Positions 1 through 10,939 of a stretch of 64,000 bases of DNA are shown here, in pieces. Source of the stretch: Pomphorhynchus laevis. Lineage: Eukaryota; Acanthocephala; Palaeacanthocephala; Echinorhynchida; Pomphorhynchidae. The position numbers and the translations under genes are program-made. Every line of letters starts with the position of its first letter. The first letter of the stretch is position 1. The stretch spans positions 26,611 to 90,610 of the forward strand of contig WNNJ02003015.1 in assembly GCA_012934845.2 (NCBI GenBank). Direction: 5' to 3'. The notes beneath the pieces are model-generated. The model did no database searches, had not been told where the DNA came from, and saw only the letters and a list, made by a program, of their open reading frames with translations.

Positions 1-352
1 AGGAAATTCGGTAATTCATTTCAGTACTAGTGGAAAATCTAAACTTGATTTAATATTCAAATATAAATGATATCAACAGAAATATAATATGTTAAATATT
101 AAATATTATAATATTTATAATATATTAAATATTAAATTAATGTTTAATTATTAATATATTAATTTATGAATTACAATTCGCAAATCTGCTTACTATTTCC
201 TTTATGTCTATATATAATAATTAATTAAATTTGTCGTGCAAATCACAATATGTTGTTAGCTACCAATTTGCTAAGAACAATCAAATATTAGAACCTTACG
301 TTGTTTTACTTTAAACTGTGTATTATTTGTATATAAATAAATATATACTGAC
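1..352 (-). other. Intron of the left-edge Tudor-like gene, AT-rich
   Basis: Very AT-rich sequence beyond the splice donor at 351-352 (minus strand). I see no second exon of the Tudor-like gene and no other gene here, so the rest of that gene presumably lies left of the window. Confidence 0.4.
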
Positions 353-514
353 CTGCTTAATATTGGACAAAGGAATAACACATTCCTTGCTATAGTCATC
401 GTTGTAGACGATATGGGCATATGCTCCAGCTATTTTCACTATCCTAGCTCGAATAGTTTGGTCATTAAAACAACTTGGTGCTCTTATTATGTCACCAACT
501 TTAGCAGTCCACAT
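353..514 (-). CDS. First coding exon of a Tudor-like domain protein (partial)
   Basis: A 54-codon minus-strand exon beginning MWTAKVGDIIRAP and ending at a good splice donor, CAG|GTCAGT, at 351-352. The Met is supported by an in-frame TGA directly upstream and by an AG acceptor-like site at 521-522, so the exon may carry a few bases of 5' UTR (to 520). The residues follow the Tudor barrel pattern: a V-G-D opening, a middle strand RARIVKIAG, an aromatic/acidic strand HIVYNDD, and a closing PLSNIK. That resembles SMN/SPF30-type Tudor domains, which bind methylated arginine or lysine. The residues after the donor in the open frame are AT-rich and look like intron. The rest of the gene is outside the window, so the family assignment rests on one short exon and is tentative. 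Confidence 0.45.
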
Positions 515-520
515 TCACAC

Positions 521-3009
521 CTAGCAGCACAAACAATAATACATATTGGTCTTGGCAAATCAATTGTACGTTATTAAATCATTTATATGTTTGCTCCCGA
601 GAAATGTACGTTAACTGAAATTACTTGCAATTTGAAGTAAATTAAGATTTATTTAAATTTCGTTTTAGATAGGAATCGACTCGAACTGGCTAACTTATAA
701 GTTTCGCTTATCGTTAAGCTTAAAATAATTGCTAACAGATGAAGTGAAGTGGACACGTAATGGAGACCTTTAGTGGATAGAGCGACGAAGGAAACGGGGT
801 GATCAAGCGGGTTGCGAATAAAATTAAACCGGACAAGCGGAATCGGATACGCAGTGACTGTCATATGCTTATATCAGCACATCTTCATGGATCTAATGAG
901 GAAACGCCAAAGCCATGCCAGTTTCACTTAACCAGCTTCCAATATTGACTTTTGATTACGGCCAATAGGAAAAGTCTATACCTGAGAAACGCTATTTTTA
1001 ATTCAATAGACAGTACATTCTTAATGTGATATTATAAGTGAAACTAATACAATTCATTGTTAATAATTTAGATTTAATTATTAACATTGCGATTTAATTA
1101 TTTACGTCATGTAATATAGATTTAATATTTAATTAATAAAGGTGTAATAAAGTGTAAATTTTAGACTTATGTAAGTCTGAAATTATATTTAAGTTCCTTC
1201 AGAAACTTTTCAACTCGTTCATGCAGTATGTTTAGTCGTAATAAAACTTATATATTCTTATAAACCAGATTTTTTAACTTAAACTTTTAGAAGATAATCA
1301 TTTTTATTTAAAAATTTAAAAAACGTTGACTTATCTAATATCGAGACGATTTCTCAAGCATTCATGACAACATAATGAATTTTACTTATCAGCCATAATG
1401 GCAAACAAATTCAAACTTGAATTTACAGTTGGTACCAAACAAGCCGCTAATTTGTAATTGCAAAATGACTAAAGTAATGCCCTGGAATTAGCAGTTTCCA
1501 TAATATTGGACTTTAAGGATATCGACACGAATGTTGAATTTCGTGTGTTGATAGCGTTTTTCTACAAAGATAGACGTAATAAAAGGCCTTGTTCTGCTTT
1601 TGACACGTTCATTAAAAGCTGATTCATCACATGAGTAGGATAATTGACAAATAATTGACTTTTGGCAGTTTAAATTTTTGGTTCTTTACACAAACAATTC
1701 AAAAAAAGATTTCGACAAAACTAAGGACAACACTATCGACAATATTAAGCTATTTTTTAGTTATTTTTCTATCAAGATTCATCTTCATTATAATTTATAA
1801 AAGTGGTTTCTGTTCAAATCATTTTAATTGATTTGCAAAATGGCTTTTGTCGAATCTCAATTATTAACAAATTAATAATTAAATTATTAATATAAATTTA
1901 TAAAATTCATAATAATTTACAAAACTTTAATATTATTTTTGCAACAAATTGAGAATAATTAGATCAAACGATACCTAATCAATTATTTGAAAAATGTCAC
2001 AACTTCATAAAATGCTTTGGCAGATCCGTCTTTATATCATATTATATATCTATTATAATATTAAATAAATTATCATAGAATATTATATGATAATCTAATC
2101 TAACTATCTGTAGATTGTCATTTGATAAAATCACATTATTTGGTCAATAAATTATTATATAATGTTATGTATAATTAACGCGTTGTGTATTATGGGTATA
2201 TTGTATCATATCTAATTATCTGTAGATTATCTTTTTGATAAAATCACACTATTTGATCATTTCTAACTAGACGAGGCTGGTCATAAAAATAGTAAAATCT
2301 ATATATTGATACCTGAGCTTGTAATTATGCTATCTTAACTTGATAACAATTGCTATTATTTCAGTCAGTCACCACTTGTGCATATCTTAAATGCATTTTT
2401 ATTGCTTAAATATCAGTAAAATAAGTATCGCAAGATTATTAAGATAATTTTTTAATTAAATTCAATTAGCGCTATCTAATCGTATTAAGTTAATAAACTA
2501 GACGTTATGTAAATAATATTATGATTCTTATTTAGTTTATAAAATATTATAACTGATATTGTAAGTTTTCTATTATAACTGATAAAGTTTTTACAAAACA
2601 GCTCTGATTGGTCAGTACTCTTAATCTAATCGCTGTATCTAGCAACGCGGTTAAAGTTGTATCTCACAAATCCCTTTTATCCACACTGGCATTGGATGAT
2701 TTTATTGCCGATAAAGTATTACTTAAGCTTCACAATTTTTAAACCTCAGCATTATCTTATCATGACTGTTTGGCCGATTATAATACAGTATAACTCATTA
2801 GATTACAACTTACAGATTATATAATTTCTTGAATTACACTTGAATTCTTTCAGATCAGACAATTTAAAATTACCGCCTTTTTACATTTGAATAAGTCTAT
2901 ATAAATGACCAAATGGAATTAAAAGCAACATAAATAACTTTTTAGAAAAGAAATGCCTTAGTTGTTTAAATGTTGGAGTTAAATTTTGTCATGTTGGAGT
3001 TAAATTTTG
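521..3009. other. Intergenic AT-rich DNA
   Basis: Lies between the 5' end of the Tudor-like gene and the 3' end of the ankyrin gene. I see only short open frames without domain signals. The slightly GC-richer stretch at about 650-950 could hold promoter or 5' UTR sequence for the Tudor-like gene, but nothing proves it. One local duplication is listed separately. Confidence 0.5.
2091..2260 (+). repeat. Short local direct duplication
   Basis: Two related ~50-bp blocks, about 2091-2146 and 2209-2260, share the order TATCTGTAGATT, TTGATAAAATCACA and TATTTG. They are imperfect direct repeats about 118 bp apart. No coding content. Confidence 0.5.
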
Positions 3010-3921
3010 TTATGTTGTTTTTTCAGAATCCTTAGTATTTTCTAGTGCAACTATACAGTGAGCACATTCAATATTGTTAGCATAATCGATAGCCTTAAAG
3101 CCGTATATATCCTCGATTTGCGTGCTTGAATTGTTAGACAGAAGAATGTCAACTAGGGAACATGCAGATTTGCTAATAGCTAACATTAGAGCTGTTTGGC
3201 CACTTGAGTTTTGACTGTCCAGTGCGCATCCTTTTTCCAGTAAAAGCTCGACAATCTCCTTAAAGCTAATATTGTGCTTGCTACATGACGAGAGCCAATG
3301 CAAAACCGTATTACCGTCGTATGATGCGTGTTTAACATCGGCATTAAGTTTTAACAATAATCTTAGTATCGAAATGTTACCGGTGGTTGCAGCCCATAAC
3401 AAAGGACTATTACCGGAAAATTCGCAAACGAAATTGACATCACCACCCTTTTCCGCTAATTTTTCAATCACGTCTATATTTTCTAATACGATAGCGTCCA
3501 TTAGAGGAGTTATATGCTCATAATACGGATATCCTTCTGGTGTAGTTGTCGACTGAGTACGAACAACGTCTATTTGACAATTATGTTGAATTAGCAAATC
3601 GATAAGTTCAAATACACGCTTGGTGTCGTTGGGAATCTTTCGTCCCATCATATGCAATGGAGAAATAACTTGCGCCACGTTGCCAACATCTACATCCGCA
3701 CCGCATTCGATAAGTGTATTAGCGGACTTTGGGCTTTCACACATAATCGCATAGCCCAACGAAGTGTTTCCATCGTTGTCGATCTGTGATGAAAGTATCC
3801 TCGGTTGCTTGCTGGCAATTGACTTTATTTTTTCGAGATTCTCTGTAGCGATAGCTGTACGAAATTTGCTGTACGAATTGGTTAGCAGTAAATGCAATTC
3901 AGAAAACGCATTACCTATCAT
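3010..3921 (-). CDS. Ankyrin-repeat protein, intronless
   Basis: A 303-residue uninterrupted frame with about six to seven ankyrin repeats from roughly residue 49 to 290. Typical elements are visible: DGNTSLGYAI (50-59), LIECGADVDVG (70-80), SPLHMM (87-92), ITPLMDAI (137-144), GNSPLLWAATTG (170-181), LLKLNADV (189-196), DGNTVLHWL (202-210), SGQTALMLAIS (240-250). No signal peptide, membrane segment or extra domain is visible, so a cytosolic or nuclear scaffold is likely. The first 45 residues are a helical leader and the last 15 are polar. The ankyrin fold gives no specific partner or process. The start MIGNAF is the first Met of the frame. The lack of introns contrasts with the neighbouring spliced gene. 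Upstream spacing suggests independent transcription. Confidence 0.8.
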   Translation of the reverse strand: MIGNAFSELHLLLTNSYSKFRTAIATENLEKIKSIASKQPRILSSQIDNDGNTSLGYAIMCESPKSANTLIECGADVDVGNVAQVISPLHMMGRKIPNDTKRVFELIDLLIQHNCQIDVVRTQSTTTPEGYPYYEHITPLMDAIVLENIDVIEKLAEKGGDVNFVCEFSGNSPLLWAATTGNISILRLLLKLNADVKHASYDGNTVLHWLSSCSKHNISFKEIVELLLEKGCALDSQNSSGQTALMLAISKSACSLVDILLSNNSSTQIEDIYGFKAIDYANNIECAHCIVALENTKDSEKTT

Positions 3922-4421
3922 AGTTGCCTTCTAGTAAGTTTTCGCTTAAGAAGGAAAAACACATTTAAAAAGAACGAGTCGGTGAGAATATACTACGTAA
4001 AACTGATATAATTAGTGATTCATTATAAAAGTTATATCGTTTTCTTAGAAGACGCTCTTATAATTGTGTAGTCCGTTAGCTTTCTCAGACATAAACAAGC
4101 AGAGGTTGCAACTGTGTTTTACAAACTTGGAATTTGGAAATCGGGTATGGAAATATTAAGTTTTGAAATCCAACAGCTGCATTCAATTGTAGAAATTACG
4201 ATTATAAATTGGACTCTTGTGAACTGAACATAATTTGCAAAAGTACATTTTACAACATTTTAAACAAATACATGGATATAGTTTGCAATATGATTCAAAA
4301 GTGCTTCGAGCAATATTCTGTGTTGCACTCACCGTTAAGCGTCGCGTAATTTAAAAATATACTTACCAGATGAATCATTATCACCATTTGATTAATGAAA
4401 TTCATAGCAAATTATCGAAAA
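3922..4421. other. Upstream region of the ankyrin gene, no further feature
   Basis: About 500 bp upstream of the ankyrin start on the minus strand. It presumably carries the promoter and 5' UTR, but I can point to no specific element. Confidence 0.35.
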
Positions 4422-4423
4422 AT

Positions 4424-5445
4424 TAAACAACTTGGAATCTAACAATTTCGGTATACAAAAATACTTGTATATTTAATAATATATATAATACATTTAATAT
4501 ATATAATACTTATATTTTTTTCTTTACAAATAAAGATAAATAATTATAAATAATAAATAATTATAAAAAATAAACAATTATATAAAAGATAAACAATTGC
4601 TATATAATTCTGACAGAGGTTATATGACCGGAAAACTAAAGTCCACTGGTCAATAATAACTTGTAAGTAGAACAAAATAGATCAAAAATCTGAGTCTATG
4701 TATTTTTTATTATTTATAAATAAAAAATGCTAAATAAACAAAAAATAAATTAAATAAAAGATTAAAGCTAAATTAAACGTTAAAAATACTAATAATTAAA
4801 CAAATAATTATAAATTAAAAATGATGCTAATTAAAATTTAAATAATTGAATAATAAATAATTAAATTATAAGAATAATAATAAATATCTTTATTTATCTT
4901 AAATACAAATAAATGAAATAAATAATTATAAAAAATTAAATGATAATTTATCTAAATTATCTATAATTTAGATAAAGTTAAAATTTAAAATAAATAATAA
5001 ATAATAAATATCTTTATTTATCTTAAATAAAAATAAATGAAATGAATAATTATAAATAATAAATGATAAAAGATTATAATTAGAATTTTAAATAAATAAT
5101 AAATATAACTAATAATAAATTATAATTATTTTTATATCAAGTTAAAATTTAAAATTAAAATTTAAAATAAAAATCAATTTTTATAGATTGACTAATAAAT
5201 AACAGACGATGTATAATAATAAGGATTAGAGGTTATCATGATGAACTGCTATGTTATCAGGCTTCGACTCCTATTCCACGACCCAATGTAGCAGCGGGGC
5301 CAAATACATGCTAATGGTGTATTTTCTGTTATGAAATTTGATTATCTATTTGTAAATTAAAAATAAAGCTAAATAAAATTTAAATAATTAAATAAATAAT
5401 TAAACAACTTGGAATCTAACAATTTCGGTATACAAAAATACTTGT
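4424..5445 (+). repeat. AT-rich segment bounded by a 45-bp perfect direct repeat
   Basis: Positions 4424-4468 and 5401-5445 are identical over 45 bp (motifs AACTTGGAATCTAACAATTT and CGGTATACAAAAATACTTGT) and lie 977 bp apart. The DNA between is low-complexity A/T sequence with several AAATAATAA-type arrays plus copy 1 of repeat family X. The boundary repeats are too long for a normal target-site duplication. A segmental duplication or an unequal exchange is more likely. Confidence 0.6.
5139..5335 (+). repeat. Interspersed repeat family X, copy 1
   Basis: Contains TTTATAGATTGACTAATAA, then TAAGGATTAGAGGTTATCAT, then AGCAGCGGGGCCAAATACAT. The same blocks in the same order occur reverse-complemented at 19755-19960. 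Partial copies of the left half occur at about 5990-6110, 6270-6345 and 16605-16730. No ORF, so it is probably a non-autonomous element. It can form an H-type pseudoknot-like fold (see findings). Confidence 0.6.
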
Positions 5446-5713
5446 TTATATACGCTGACATTATCACTGAGTTATTAATCCCATAAAAATGTTGATATTA
5501 AACTTGATAATTAAATCACAAGTTTAAGTAACCTTTGACCGAACAATAACACCTGCGATTTCAATATTGAAATCAATATATTAAAATAAACAATGATTGA
5601 AAAAATCAGATCGGTGATCCGGCTAGCGGATCACACACATAAGGGAGGTTTCTAATAGATCGTTAGAATACGATCTTTTACAAAAGTAATATACAGAAAT
5701 GTATATCTACACA

Positions 5714-5790
5714 ACTGGAGCAGTAAGCCTAGTGCATGTAACGTTGAATCGCGGTATAGACGTCCTGAGTTCGAATTCAGTCATACCAGT
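5714..5790 (+). other. tRNA-like segment, possible SINE head
   Basis: A 77-nt segment whose ends pair as ACTGG/CCAGT. It carries a B-box-like GAGTTCGAATTC and a weak A-box-like TAAGCCTAGTG at roughly tRNA spacing. The T arm pairs only if its loop is six bases, and I could not draw a convincing D or anticodon arm. It is therefore not a functional tRNA by eye. A decayed tRNA-derived SINE head is the best reading, supported by the structured sequence just downstream. Confidence 0.3.
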
Positions 5791-5810
5791 GTACGGAGTA
5801 AGCAGAAAAT

Positions 5811-5897
5811 AAGGGACCCATGAGTGGGTCCCTTTAATAAGGGGTCTTGATGAGACCCTTTATTAATAAGTGGGTCTCATCAAGTGATGAGACCCAC
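5811..5897 (+). repeat. Three consecutive hairpins
   Basis: Hairpin 1 is 5811-5834, a perfect 10-bp stem AAGGGACCCA/TGGGTCCCTT with loop TGAG. Hairpin 2 (5839-5860) is an imperfect stem built on GGGTC/GACCC. Hairpin 3 is 5870-5897, a perfect 13-bp stem GTGGGTCTCATCA/TGATGAGACCCAC with a 2-base loop. Hairpins 2 and 3 share sequence, so alternative cross-pairing is possible. The stretch is G/C-rich in an AT-rich setting and follows the tRNA-like segment by 20 bp. Confidence 0.7.
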
Positions 5898-5989
5898 TCA
5901 GGCTGATTAGTAGCGTCCTGCTATATCAAGAATACGATCAATACCTGTGAGGATAATGTCGTGTCACAACCAGAAGAATAAGATTTTAT

Positions 5990-6350
5990 ATAATTGATAA
6001 CAAGTGAAAATTTAAAAAAAAAATCAATTTTAATGAATTGACTAATAAAAATATGCTATGTATCAGAATAAGGAATATAGGCTACCAGGACGATGCGATG
6101 AAGCTATTAGATCTTTTCAGCAATAAGTTTTTAAAATTTTGCAACTTAGTATGACAAATTAAGTGGTCTTTAATAAAACTATAAATAAATTAAAAATAAA
6201 TATAAACAATTATAAATAACAACTAATTATAAAAAATAAAAAAATGATGTATAACATTTTATATAATTTACATAAAGTTAAAATTTAAAATAAAAATAAA
6301 TTTTTATGAATCGATTAATAAATGTATTCGAAAAAGGAATAGAGGTCATT
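5990..6350 (+). repeat. Repeat family X, two partial copies
   Basis: At about 5990-6110 and 6270-6345 the family X left half recurs: an AAAATTTAAAA tract, then ATTTTTATGAAT-like sequence, then ACTAATAA, then GGAATA(T/G)AGG. The right half with the GGGGCC block is missing from both. Confidence 0.5.
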
Positions 6351-7079
6351 TTAAAAAACCTAAATGTTAGCATTAAGTAAAGCAGCTTTTTAGTAAAGGT
6401 CTTAAAAGAAACTGGCTGAATTTTATATTTTAACGCAAAAATTGGCAGATTAATATTAAATTTTATATTGCGATTACAATAAAAATATTAAAATTAAATT
6501 AATTAAATCAATTTTCGAATCATGCAATTAAATCCAAACATAAAATCCAATAGTCTCCCTTACTTTATAAAGTTTTAGACTGTTTTACAATGTGGCTTTT
6601 TGGTGTTATTTTGTCTTTAATTTTAACAATAAAATTGCGGTTTATGGTCTTATTATACATTAAGTAAAAGCATATATTACATAATGTATTTTATTATACA
6701 TATAATATAATTATAATTCAATATAATCAATATTGCGATATATAATGGTAAAATAAAAATTAGTACAGCAGTAGATATTTGTAGTAATTCAATCTAAAAA
6801 TTCGAAGCTGCTTAAAAAAATTTGATCAAATTTCAAATTTAATAAATAAATTGATATTTACAATTTATTTTTAGTAGTTAAAAATTAAAATTCTAAGCTA
6901 TTAAAATTTGGATAAGATTTTAATTTCAAATTTTTATTTGATACAAACCATATAAAAAATTTTACTATTAATTTATAACTCAAAAAATACGTTGACTCAG
7001 TTATCTGATCTAAGAAAGTAAAAAGTAACTAAGAAAAAAAAGAGTTAAAATTATTCCAAAGACAACATCTAATCAAATA
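6351..7079. other. AT-rich, nothing recognised
   Basis: Low-complexity A/T sequence between repeat family X and the satellite. No ORF or structure of note. Confidence 0.5.
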
Positions 7080-7224
7080 AATGTTGTTTTACTGTTTTTT
7101 ATTGAGTGCACTTGCAAATATTATTTAATTAAATGTCCAAATTAAAAATAAGATGTTCAATAAAGCGTTACAATAATTTAAGTTGTCTTTCGTAGAAAGT
7201 ATTTAATGAAATCGATAATATTTG
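7080..7224 (+). repeat. Decayed satellite monomer, left flank
   Basis: AATAAAGCGTTACAATAA, CTTTCGTAGA and AATCGATAATATTTG align in order with the end of the 222-bp monomer but are strongly diverged. Confidence 0.5.
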
Positions 7225-8334
7225 TAACTGCTAATTCGATTTACGTTCAGCGCTTCTAAAAATTACCTACAAAAGTTCATCTATAGAGCCTTATAAAATC
7301 CAAAGTGCGATTGCATGTACATGTTAACTAAATTTTTGCATTTAAGATTAAATCCTCAATACGGCGTTATAATATCAAACAATATCAAGTGCTTGGATTC
7401 TTCCTAAGACAAAAACTATATTAAATGTTAAATCGATATAAATTTGTAACTGCTAATTCGATTTACGTTCAGCGCTTCTAAAAATTACCTACAAAAGTTC
7501 ATTTACGGAGCCTTATAAAATCCAAAGTGCGATTGCATGTACATGTTTACTCAATTTTTGCATTTAAGATTAAATCCTCAATGCGGCGTTAAAATATCAA
7601 ACAATATCAAGTGCTTGGATTCTTCCGTAGATATAATCGATAATAAATGTTAAATCGATATAAATTTGTGACTGCTAATTCGATTTACGTTCAGCGCTTC
7701 TAAAAATTACCTACAAAAGTCCATTTACGGAGCTCTTATAAAAGCCAAAGTGCGATTGCATGTACATGTTTACTCAATTTTGGCATTTAAGATTAAATCC
7801 TCAATACGGCATTAAAATATCAAACAATATCAAGTGCTTGGATTCTTCCTAAGACAAAAACTATATTAAATGTTAAATCGATAATATTTGTAACTGCTAA
7901 TTCGATTTACGTTCAGCGCTTCTAAAAATTACCTACAAAAGTTCATTTATAGAGCCTTATAAAATCCAAAGTGCGATTGCATGTACATGTTAACTAAATT
8001 TTTGCATTTAAGATTAAATCCTCAATACGGCGTTATAATATCAAACAATATCAAGTGCTTGGATTCTTCCTAAGACAAAAACTATATTAAATGTTAAATC
8101 GATATAAATTTGTAACTGCTAATTCGATTTACGTTCAGCGCTTCGAAAAATTACCTACAAAAGTTCATTTACGGAGCCTTATAAAATCCAAAGTGCGATT
8201 GCATGTACATGTTTACTCAATTTTTGCATTTAAGATTAAATCCTCAATGCGGCGTTAAAATATCAAACAATATCAAGTGCTTGGATTCTTCCGTAGATAT
8301 AATCGATAATAAATGTTAAATCGATATAAATTTG
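7225..8334 (+). repeat. 222-bp satellite, five regular monomers
   Basis: The anchor (T)AACTGCTAATTCG falls at 7225, 7447, 7669 (as TGACTG), 7891 and 8113, with the diverged continuation at 8335, so the period is 222 bp five times over. Internal landmarks repeat in order: TTTACGTTCAGCGCTTC, GTGCGATTGCATGTACATG, TTTAAGATTAAATCCTCAAT and ATCAAGTGCTTGGATTCTTC. Monomers 1 and 4 share diagnostic variants (TTAACTAAATTTTTGC, CGTTATAATATC), as do 2 and 5 (AATGCGGCGTTAAAATATC and a CCGTAGATATAATCGAT tail). The array therefore has a three-monomer (666-bp) higher-order period. No coding content. Confidence 0.9.
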
Positions 8335-9480
8335 TAACTGTTTATTTGATTCACATTTAGCGTTTCTAAAATATATCTACAACTTGTCATTTATAGATCT
8401 TTTATAAAAGCGAAATTGCGTTCGCATGTAAACGTTACTAATGTTTGTTATTTGTAATGGCTTTATAGATTCACGTTTAGTACTGGTAAAATAAACTTAC
8501 AACTTTTTCTGTATAACGTTTAAATCAAAAAGAACGTGCGTGATTGAATTTGCCATAGAATGATTGAATTCATACTGATTGATAAAATTCTTTCGTAGAT
8601 TGTATCTTCTAAAATCTGTTAAAATCAATTGAATTTTCTCACGGGTAGTAGATAATCAAATCGATCTTTTTCGTAAATGTTTATTCGTTCTACTTTCAGT
8701 GCTTGGTATACTATTACCACAGATATTTTATGTAGCTCTTATTTTAAAAAATGTGTTCGTTATCTCTTTATTAAATGTTAACATTATGGTTATTGAAATA
8801 AACACATCATTGTAACAAGTAATTAATAAAAATAGTATTTAGACACTTTCGTAAATAGTATCTAATAAAATCGATTATATAACTGTTTATTTAATGCGAA
8901 GTGCCTTCGAAAATACTAGTTAATTTAATGTTTTTATTTAAGATTGAATGATCGATACAACACTGCAGAAAGTAACTAAGAATTGTAAACGTTTGTATTC
9001 TTTCAGATATAGTATATAATCAAATTTATATGTTTGTAGCTATGTATTCGATTCACGTTCAGCGCTTATAAAATATAATTATCACCGTATCTTTAAGTTA
9101 AATAGAAAGTGCTTATTTACTGATTGAATTTTGCAGTAAATGATTGAATTCATACTGATTGATTGTATTCTTTCGCAGATAGTACCTAATCAAATCCGTT
9201 TAAATCAAAACAAATTGAATTCGTTATTGAATTATTTAATTAATATTTACAGATTGAATTTTCTCGTAGTGATTATAAAATTTACCAACAACGAGTAATT
9301 TATAGAGCGTAAATAAAAACAAGTTTAAAATTTTATATATTTTGTCCCATTTAAAATTTAAAGTTAGATACGACACTGCAAAATGTAACTATTAAAAGTA
9401 AATATGCTCAGTAACTTAACTAACTTTTAAGTGTTTGGATGCTTTAGTATTCAGAAATTAATCAAATTAATGTTTTATAA
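8335..9480 (+). repeat. Decayed monomers of the 222-bp satellite, right flank
   Basis: Landmarks of the regular core recur with many changes: TTTGATTCACATTTAGCG near 8345, a CTACTTTCAGTGCTTGGTAT stretch near 8690, and TTCGATTCACGTTCAGCGCT near 9047. Recurrent TTCTTTCGTAGAT-like joints separate them. Spacing is irregular, as expected for old monomers left outside a homogenised core. Confidence 0.6.
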
Positions 9481-10121
9481 TCTAAATTGTAAAAATGTCA
9501 AAACCTCTGTGTATATTATAGTATCAGTAATATATTTTGAATCTTCATATAAAATATTTTTTATTCAAAATCAAATTTCCGATAGCTGACTGCTATCATC
9601 CTCAGGTCAAAATTATTAAAATTTATAAAATGTTATATAAATATATATAATATAATAATATATATAATATATAATAATGTAATAATATATTATATAAATA
9701 TAATTTATTATTAATAATATATTCATAATATAATATATTGTATTATAATTTAATAATATAAATATTTTACTTAATAATACTTTACAAAATATTTTACATA
9801 AAATATCATATAAAATATTAACTGAAAATATTAATTTTAAAAATATTAATTTTATCAGTTATTGAAACATGAAAGCTATTATGAGATTACAATAATACTG
9901 TATATTCAGTTAAAATCGAAATTGTTAAAAGTTACAAGTATCAATTTATAGTACATCAAAAAGTTAATGAAAAATGAGGTCCTAATTTCTGTTTCAATCC
10001 ATAGATGCTATATTCGTTTGTGAAAGATTAATGAGAATAATAGACATACAACTTGGTTGATTGTGAAGTGCAAAAATGATCATTACTATACATATGATGT
10101 TGATGGACGATAATTTTTTCG
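9481..10121. other. AT-rich DNA downstream of the CSRNP-like gene
   Basis: Includes a TATAATATA-rich low-complexity tract at about 9640-9790. It must contain the 3' UTR of the CSRNP-like gene on the minus strand. I cannot fix its polyadenylation site. Confidence 0.4.
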
Positions 10122-10747
10122 TTAGAAAATTGAAAAGGTCACTGCAGCGTCTTTGACGTCGTCACTGTCTACTTGCATTTCTACGGGTTCGGCACATCGA
10201 AATCGGAGTGGTACTAGTAAACTTGGATATGCCTGATTAATATCACGCTCTTCCCAGTGAACGGTCGACAATGTTGACTCGAGACTAAGTCTACAAAGAG
10301 TACTCAGCAAATGACGACGTACATCAGAACTGCAGAACTGGTGAAAACCGTACGGATTTTTACAGTGACGTACATTGCATGAACATGGAAAATTTGGTTT
10401 ATCCGACTGACAGCGGATTCCGCTAAGCGCGCATTGACAGGTTTCAGGACGACACATTCCGTGTGGGCATCTGCATCCACACTCACTACGACGTGATCTT
10501 CGGATATTATACAGATCTCGAGTAAATTGACTTGGAGGCTTATGAACCCCGGACATGCGAAGCAGGTTTATTCTATATTCCTTTGACAGCTTAATAGGAA
10601 ACTTCATAGTACGTTTAAACAAAGGATAGTGCACTCGTTCGGCTTTGCCATAACAGGCATAGAATATCCGTCGTCTGCGATGAACACGCTCTTTACAATG
10701 CTGCTCCACTGAAACTGTTCGGCAATCAAAATGCTTTGAATTCATAC
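10122..10747 (-). CDS. CSRNP: CSRNP/AXUD1-like nuclear protein, last coding exon
   Basis: This exon encodes the signature of cysteine/serine-rich nuclear proteins (CSRNP, AXUD1): an acidic/basic helix ending in SGVHKPP, then CGCRCPHGMC, RPETCQCALSGIRCQ, FPCSCNVRHC, and a helical tail RRHLLSTLCRLSLE. In the family this cysteine-rich block is followed by the same helix, and members are nuclear proteins with reported DNA-binding and transcriptional activity. The open frame runs 30 codons further upstream (to 10835), but that part is AT-rich intron. A TTTATTTAG acceptor (AG at 10748-10749) precedes GT-ATG, and the phase fits the donor at 14959-14960, giving the family's conserved LGM at the joint. 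Exons at 10122-10747, 14961-15098 and 15146-15242 sum to 861 nt, an exact number of codons. At about 286 residues plus a missing N-terminus it is much shorter than vertebrate CSRNPs, with no long C-terminal tail. Confidence 0.85.
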
Positions 10748-10939
10748 CTAAATAAATTAGTAATATCGAAAATAAAAGTATTTGCCGGTTATGAACATAT
10801 ATTACTGTAGATATAATTTGTATTCGAATATTCAATTGTGAAAATAAAGCAAGAGTTTATAAAATATTAGACAACAATATCTTTATAAATGTAAGTTGAT
10901 TCACAATCATTGTTACAGTCAATGAGTAAATACATGGTC

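Noticed and set aside
649-864. 71-residue minus-strand ORF upstream of the Tudor-like gene
   Set aside because: No domain, no splice context, composition like the surrounding noncoding DNA.
3010-3921. Ankyrin gene as horizontal transfer from a symbiont
   Set aside because: An intronless ankyrin frame alone is not evidence. Base use resembles the surrounding genes and no bacterial neighbour is present.
5714-5790. Functional tRNA gene
   Set aside because: No convincing D or anticodon arm, and the T arm needs a six-base loop.
10304-10486. 60-residue minus-strand ORF with several Cys
   Set aside because: It is the CSRNP-like exon read in another frame.
10748-10835. N-terminal 30 residues of the CSRNP-like open frame (looks like a membrane segment)
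   Set aside because: AT-rich intron sequence upstream of a clear splice acceptor. The family motif continues in the exon at 14961 instead.
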